Assembly (NCBI RefSeq): GCF_001074805.1
Contig: NZ_JUPI01000118.1
Span: 1-37,139 of the forward strand
Source: Streptococcus parasanguinis
Lineage (GTDB): Bacteria > Bacillota > Bacilli > Lactobacillales > Streptococcaceae
Length of the DNA: 37,139 bases
Direction: 5' to 3'
A program made the position numbers and the translations under genes. Shown here in pieces: positions 33,465 through 37,139 of this stretch; position 1 is the stretch's first letter; every line of letters starts with the position of its first letter. The notes beneath the pieces are model-generated. The model saw only the letters and a list, made by a program, of their open reading frames with translations. It did no database searches and was not told where the DNA came from.

Positions 33465-34475
33465 ATGTCATTTCTATCAAAAAATTGGGCAGGACTGTTA
33501 GTCTGTCTGATCATTTCTATCATCTCTTGGGTTTTAGGAGGCTTTCTGCCTGTTGTGGGAGCACCTGTTTTCGCCATTTTTATCGGAATGATTCTCTACC
33601 CCTTTCTCACTCCCTATAAACAACTGGATGCTGGTTTGACTTATAGCTCCAAAAAATTGCTTCAGTATGCTGTTATCTTACTTGGTTTTGGACTCAATAT
33701 CTCTCAAGTTTTCGCAGTTGGAAAATCTTCCCTTCCTGTCATCCTTTCGACTATTTCTATCGCTTTAATTATTGCTTTCTTTTTCCAACGATTTTTTAAC
33801 ATGGATACAAAGCTAGCTACCTTGATTGGGGTAGGCTCTTCTATCTGTGGCGGTTCTGCCATTGCAGCGACTGCTCCTGTTATTCACGCCAAGGAAAAAG
33901 AAGTAGCCCAAGCCATTTCTGTTATCTTTTTCTTCAATGTCTTGGCAGCTCTTATCTTTCCAACTCTAGGTTCTTGGCTCCATCTCTCCAACGAAGGTTT
34001 TGCTCTCTTTGCGGGTACTGCGGTCAACGATACTTCCTCTGTAACAGCCACAGCTAGCGCCTGGGATAGTCTGTATCATACCAATACTCTAGAATCTGCA
34101 ACCATTGTCAAACTGACTCGTACCTTAGCTATTATCCCTATTACTCTCTTCCTCTCCTATTGGCAAAGCCGTCAACAAGACAACAACCAAGGAGTAAAGC
34201 TTAAAAAAATCTTCCCTGTTTTCATTCTCTACTTCATCCTAGCTTCTCTGCTAACTACCGTCCTTACTTCTTTTGGTGTTAGCAATAGCTTCTTTTCACC
34301 TCTCAAACAGCTCTCCAAATTCCTCATCATCATGGCTATGAGTGCTATTGGTCTCAAAACTAACCTCGTTGCTATGATCAAATCCAGTGGAAAATCCATT
34401 CTTCTTGGAGCCCTTTGCTGGATCGCTATCATCCTGACTAGTCTTGGCATGCAATTACTCATCGGTATTTTCTAA
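33465..34475 (+). CDS. YeiH-family (UPF0324) putative sulfate exporter
   Basis: A 336-aa polytopic membrane protein with about ten hydrophobic helices. [17 protein letters not shown] (about 122-138) and [14 protein letters not shown] (about 184-197) are hallmark motifs of the PSE/UPF0324 family. It is often annotated as a sulfate exporter, and transport activity is not firmly established for most members. It starts at ATG 33465 after GGAGG. It is monocistronic, with a strong terminator behind. Confidence 0.88.
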   Translation: MSFLSKNWAGLLVCLIISIISWVLGGFLPVVGAPVFAIFIGMILYPFLTPYKQLDAGLTYSSKKLLQYAVILLGFGLNISQVFAVGKSSLPVILSTISIALIIAFFFQRFFNMDTKLATLIGVGSSICGGSAIAATAPVIHAKEKEVAQAISVIFFFNVLAALIFPTLGSWLHLSNEGFALFAGTAVNDTSSVTATASAWDSLYHTNTLESATIVKLTRTLAIIPITLFLSYWQSRQQDNNQGVKLKKIFPVFILYFILASLLTTVLTSFGVSNSFFSPLKQLSKFLIIMAMSAIGLKTNLVAMIKSSGKSILLGALCWIAIILTSLGMQLLIGIF

Positions 34476-34509
34476 GAAAAAAGGGAGCCTAAAGGCTACC
34501 TCAGAACGT

Positions 34510-34541
34510 AGACAAACGTCATTTTTGGCGTTTGTCTTTTT
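34510..34541 (+). terminator. Terminator of the YeiH-like gene
   Basis: AGACAAACG (34510-34518) with CGTTTGTCT (34529-34537) and a T run. Confidence 0.85.
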
Positions 34542-34660
34542 GTATCTTCAAAGATATTTTGTCTTATCATCTACTATTCCATCCAAAAATCTGATTTAAA
34601 GCAAAATAAAAAGGGATATTCCCTATCCATTTCGATAATTTTTTCATTACCCATTCTTTA

Positions 34661-34744
34661 TTACCAATCATCAAACACTCCGCCTGTAAGTTGGTACATG
34701 AGGTAAATGTGCTCCAAGGTTTTGACAATTCGCGTCACATGAAG
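34661..34744 (-). pseudogene. Possible C-terminal gene remnant
   Basis: The minus strand reads VTRIVKTLEHIYLMYQLTGG then VFDDW and stop. The sequence is protein-like but has no start and is bounded by an upstream stop at 34745. The parent gene is not recognised. Apart from this and a terminator, 34476-34822 holds only the ltrA promoter (extended -10 TGTTATAAT at 34782-34790). Confidence 0.25.
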
Positions 34745-34822
34745 TTATTTAAGCATATCCTTTTCTCTCATTACCATTTTCTGTTATAATAAATCGTACT
34801 TCTAGAATGGAAAGGACTTGAG

Positions 34823-35968
34823 ATGACAACTCTTGTTAAACATAAACGTGTAAATTATTCAGAACTTTTTTATGATCTAGTTTTTGTTTTTGCGATTTCA
34901 AAAGTAACTGCTTTAATTCACCATCTTCATAACGGTATTTTGACTTGGAATTCTTTGCTTGATTTTTTCATGTCTGTCTTGCTTCTCATCAATGCCTGGA
35001 TGATTCAAACCGTTTATACCAATCGCTATGGAAAGAACTCTGTATTTAACATGGTAATCATGTTTATCAATATGGGACTTTTACTCTTTATATCCAATTT
35101 GATTAAAGATGATTGGCAACAATATTTTCATTATGTCTGTTGGGCTATTGGTACATTAACCCTTACCTTATTTTTTCAATATTTGGTTGAGTTTTTTAAA
35201 AAATCAACCGATAATGTTCATAGGGAAAGTATCAAAGGTTTTCTATGGATAACAGGTCTACGAAGTTTAGAAATCTATCTAGCAGCTCTTCTTCCTATTT
35301 ACATTGGAGTCTATATCCTTTATGCTAGTATTCTGCTAACATTTATTACGCCAATTACCTCGATTAGTAAAGATGATCATTTCCAGATAGTTCTCCCCCA
35401 TTTAATCGAGCGCATCTCCCTTCTTGTCATTATTACGTTTGGAGAGATGATTATGGGGCTAGTTAACTTCTTTACAATCGAGAATTTCTCGATTTATTCG
35501 GTTCTTTATTTCATTATTATGCTTTCTCTGTTCTTGTTTTATTTTGTTCAATTCGACCATGCTATTGATGAAGAATCTAATCAAAAGGGACTATTTCTAA
35601 TTTACAGTCACTATCCTATTTTCATTGGACTTCTTATGATGACCGTTTCGATGAGTTTTCTTCTGAATCCTGAAACTAATCTTCTCTTTGCAACCAGCTT
35701 CTTTTATATCGGAATTGGCCTCTTCCAAGCTGCTGTCCTAGCAAATGGGCCCTATAACAAACACTATCTTCGCTATTCGAAAAGTTACTACTGTGTCCAA
35801 GCTACACTCTATCTGGCTGCCTTGATTCTCTCTTTAATCTTTGCTTCTAATCCTATAATAGTAGTAAGTATTACAACCATTTTAGCTCTAGCTATAGCTA
35901 TTCATTCTATTTATTTTTATATGACACAGACTAAAAAACATTCCACACCTTACTGGGAGTTGTTTTAA
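34823..35968 (+). CDS. ltrA: Low-temperature requirement protein A (LtrA) family membrane protein
   Basis: A 381-aa protein with about eleven hydrophobic helices. The N-terminal ELFYDLVFVFAISKV and the mid-protein LVIITFGEMIMG are the LtrA family hallmarks. It was named from a Listeria mutant unable to grow in the cold; the molecular function is unknown. GAAAGGA precedes the ATG. It is monocistronic, bounded by a terminator. Base composition is AT-rich like the rest of the element. Confidence 0.88.
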   Translation: MTTLVKHKRVNYSELFYDLVFVFAISKVTALIHHLHNGILTWNSLLDFFMSVLLLINAWMIQTVYTNRYGKNSVFNMVIMFINMGLLLFISNLIKDDWQQYFHYVCWAIGTLTLTLFFQYLVEFFKKSTDNVHRESIKGFLWITGLRSLEIYLAALLPIYIGVYILYASILLTFITPITSISKDDHFQIVLPHLIERISLLVIITFGEMIMGLVNFFTIENFSIYSVLYFIIMLSLFLFYFVQFDHAIDEESNQKGLFLIYSHYPIFIGLLMMTVSMSFLLNPETNLLFATSFFYIGIGLFQAAVLANGPYNKHYLRYSKSYYCVQATLYLAALILSLIFASNPIIVVSITTILALAIAIHSIYFYMTQTKKHSTPYWELF

Positions 35969-35986
35969 TGAGTTTATAGCATTAAA

Positions 35987-36009
35987 AAAGCCTTGGTTTC
36001 CAAGGCTTT
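35987..36009 (+). terminator. Terminator of ltrA
   Basis: AAAGCCTTGG (35987-35996) with CCAAGGCTTT (36000-36009). Similar in sequence to the tRNA-associated terminators at 28797 and 36307. Confidence 0.8.
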
Positions 36010-36010
36010 A

Positions 36011-36088
36011 TTTGATATCAATCACCGAACACGAAAATGTTTAACTTACAGAACTGCTAGTGAAGCTCTAGAGGATGAGTTCGAGTAA
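36011..36088 (+). pseudogene. C-terminal remnant of an IS30-type transposase
   Basis: An open stretch FDINHRTRKCLTYRTASEAL then EDEFE and stop. The NHRxRKCLxYRT pattern is the end of IS30-family transposases. No upstream part survives, because the ltrA terminator adjoins directly. Confidence 0.6.
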
Positions 36089-36097
36089 ATATTGCAC

Positions 36098-36196
36098 TTA
36101 TTCTTGTAACTTATCATTTACTTGATGCACGAACTCAATATTTTTTTCGTTAATTTGTTTTTGCCCCACTTTTGCCCCATTTTTAAATCCTGACAT
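36098..36196 (-). other. Possible 32-codon small ORF near the right end
   Basis: MSGFKNGAKVGQKQINEKNI, then EFVHQVNDKLQE, stop. AGGTG lies 7 nt before the ATG. It spans the TTTGCCCC pair, whose reverse complement encodes the GAK/GQK residues. It may be chance. Confidence 0.2.
36160..36178. repeat. Right pair of TTTGCCCC words
   Basis: TTTGCCCC at 36160-36167 and 36171-36178, matching the left pair near attL in sequence and orientation. Confidence 0.4.
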
Positions 36197-36282
36197 TGAA
36201 AACACCTAAAAGTAATTCCCTAAAATCAGCTATATTTCAACATTTTTGTTTATTTTCAATATGAAAAGTTCTTACAAATTCA

Positions 36283-36352
36283 TGTAGGGGGCATTTTTTA
36301 TGCACAAAAAGCCTTGATAACCAAGGCTTTTTTGCTTGCCTTAAGAGTATTT
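36283..36352 (+). repeat. Right attachment site (attR) and duplicated terminator
   Basis: Core TGTAGGGGGCAT (36283-36294), identical to the tRNA end, then a 46-bp repeat (36307-36352) of the region after the tRNA, including its terminator hairpin. The inner 12 bases differ between the ends. Beyond this, 36353-36456 shows nothing recognisable. Confidence 0.7.
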
Positions 36353-36456
36353 AGCTCATTCTTTTAGATACTATAATGTAGCGTACGAAGTTAAATCATT
36401 CTGCACCATTGTTATTCCATTTAAAATAAAAACCACCTTTGAACCCTACCAAACAT

Positions 36457-36486
36457 TTGACAGCTCTTCATCGAATCCGCTATGAT
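36457..36486 (+). promoter_or_regulatory. Promoter of the terminal membrane-protein gene
   Basis: TTGACA (36457-36462), 18 nt, TATGAT (36481-36486), about 55 nt before the ATG at 36541. Confidence 0.65.
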
Positions 36487-36540
36487 AAGGGTACTTGAAA
36501 TTCCAAGTTTTCGTTGCATCTTAAATGTAAGGAGTCCAAA

Positions 36541-37071
36541 ATGAAGATCTATTATTCAAAATATATCGGATATGGCTCTCTGGCTTTTGCCTGTGCGCTC
36601 TTTATCCACTTAGCTTTTTTATCGATCCTAGGTTTTGATGGTTTTCCAAAAATCACTTTTATCACTCTCATTCAGATCCTTTTATTTTTGATTGCGATCT
36701 ATGCAACTATTGCTGGGATCAAAAGACTGACCAGTCGTCAGATCGCCTTTGAGCTGACTTCTGATGGGATTCATGCTTATCAGGGAGTGATTCTGACAAA
36801 AGACATCTTTATCCCCAAGGAAGATTTGGTAAGTGTAGCTTATAAAGAGGTCGACGTTAGTGACCCCGATCACCAAAATAGTAAGAGTTATTTTATCGAA
36901 TTTCAGCTGAGGGAAAATACTGCACTAGAAAATCTCTCAAAATCCAATACGATCATTGACACAGAGCACCATACCGTAAAACTCTTCGTCAATCTTTGTA
37001 AATTTAAGGAAGAAGATTGGCAAAACCTATCCAAGTACCTGATGGACAAATACCGAATAACCGTTTTATAG
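36541..37071 (+). CDS. Hypothetical membrane protein with cytosolic PH-like domain
   Basis: A 176-aa protein with two N-terminal membrane helices (about 8-32 and 37-58), then a soluble beta-rich domain (FELTSDGIHAYQGVILTKDI onward) that resembles bacterial PH-type domains after paired helices. No catalytic residues are seen. AAGGAG lies 6 nt before the ATG at 36541; the frame's earlier TTG is unlikely. It is outside the element, and GC content rises again relative to ltrA. Family uncertain. Confidence 0.75.
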   Translation: MKIYYSKYIGYGSLAFACALFIHLAFLSILGFDGFPKITFITLIQILLFLIAIYATIAGIKRLTSRQIAFELTSDGIHAYQGVILTKDIFIPKEDLVSVAYKEVDVSDPDHQNSKSYFIEFQLRENTALENLSKSNTIIDTEHHTVKLFVNLCKFKEEDWQNLSKYLMDKYRITVL

Positions 37072-37084
37072 CAAAGAAAAGAGA

Positions 37085-37132
37085 GTGGGACAGAAATCGG
37101 TAATTCGTTAGAATTCGATTTCGTCGTCCCAC
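37085..37132 (+). repeat. Hairpin repeat after the last gene
   Basis: GTGGGAC/GTCCCAC with inner GAAATCG/CGATTTC and an AATTC/GAATT tip. The AGAGTGGGACAGAAATCG string is common between streptococcal genes, so it is probably a repeat that doubles as a terminator. Confidence 0.55.
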
Positions 37133-37139
37133 CTCCGCA

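Larger units (their letters stand above)
28771..36294. mobile_element. Small integrated element at tRNA-Lys(CTT) with Rep-type initiator
   Basis: About 7.5 kb between 12-bp direct repeats. Gene order from the tRNA is: integrase, DUF3173, Rep_trans-type protein (one leftward operon), origin-like region, divergent XRE repressor, then DUF308, YeiH-like and LtrA membrane-protein genes with gene remnants. Base composition is visibly AT-richer than the flanking rarA region. No structural phage, conjugation ATPase or separate mobilisation gene is present. It is best described as a mobilisable or satellite-type element, or a reduced relic. Whether the three rightward membrane-protein genes are true cargo or earlier insertions is uncertain. 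Confidence 0.75.

Noticed and set aside
33208-33501. 97-codon rightward open frame before the YeiH-like gene
   Set aside because: It overlaps the true gene start in another frame, begins inside a palindrome, and has the Phe/Ile/Tyr bias of AT-rich non-coding DNA.
28771-36294. Prophage or full ICE
   Set aside because: No capsid, terminase, portal, coupling protein, VirB4 or lysis genes are present; only integration, replication and regulation functions are seen.

Overview
The window is chromosomal DNA of a Streptococcus of the mitis/sanguinis/parasanguinis group. S. parasanguinis is the best guess. The manganese-binding lipoprotein at 13186-14115 has the LLAC lipobox and sequence I recall for FimA of that species. 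The blocks GRE/PTS/gldA, pepO-psaBCA-tpx, dtd-relA, rsmE-prmA and rarA-6S RNA-tRNA-Lys are all streptococcal. No database could be searched, so the species call is inference.

Layout. (1) 227-9358: a leftward catabolic operon (PTS EIIA-EIIB-EIIC, glycyl radical enzyme, fructose-6-phosphate aldolase-like protein, glycerol dehydrogenase), a leftward DeoR-SorC regulator pair, and a rightward glycyl-radical activase. The gene set matches the anhydroglycolysis pathway described for E. coli YbiW/PflD + Fsa + GldA: a 1,5-anhydrohexitol enters by PTS, the radical enzyme opens the ring, the aldolase releases glyceraldehyde-3-phosphate and hydroxyacetone, and GldA makes 1,2-propanediol. Two identical palindromes sit at exactly the same distance upstream of the two operon promoters. 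(2) 9525-16526: pepO, divergent from the Mn transporter psaBCA and tpx, then a DUF3114 gene and the Mn-responsive repressor mntR/scaR. The psa promoter and its palindromic operator are tandemly duplicated. (3) 16548-19524: dtd and the bifunctional relA, separated by three degenerate BOX-like repeats. (4) 19608-23116: a compact effector locus of three paralogous DUF1310 membrane proteins, a lipase with an N-terminal catalytic domain and C-terminal helical tail, and two small helical proteins. It looks like a type VII secreted 'reverse-LXG' lipase toxin (S. aureus TslA type) with partners and a tripled immunity gene. (5) 23204-28444: rsmE, prmA, GNAT, NUDIX, two small acidic proteins and rarA. 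(6) 28508-28781: 6S RNA and tRNA-Lys(CTT). (7) 28771-36294: a 7.5-kb low-GC integrated element in the 3' end of the tRNA gene. It has a tyrosine integrase, DUF3173 (Xis-like), a Rep_trans-family initiator/relaxase-like protein, a structured origin-like region, a Cro/CI-style divergent switch with an XRE repressor, and three membrane-protein genes (DUF308/HdeD-like, YeiH-like, LtrA) among gene and IS remnants. (8) 36541-37071: a membrane protein gene beyond the right attachment site.

The parts most worth following up are the anhydrohexitol operon with its matched operator pairs, the TslA-like toxin locus with triplicated DUF1310 genes, and the small Rep-encoding element with its candidate origin.
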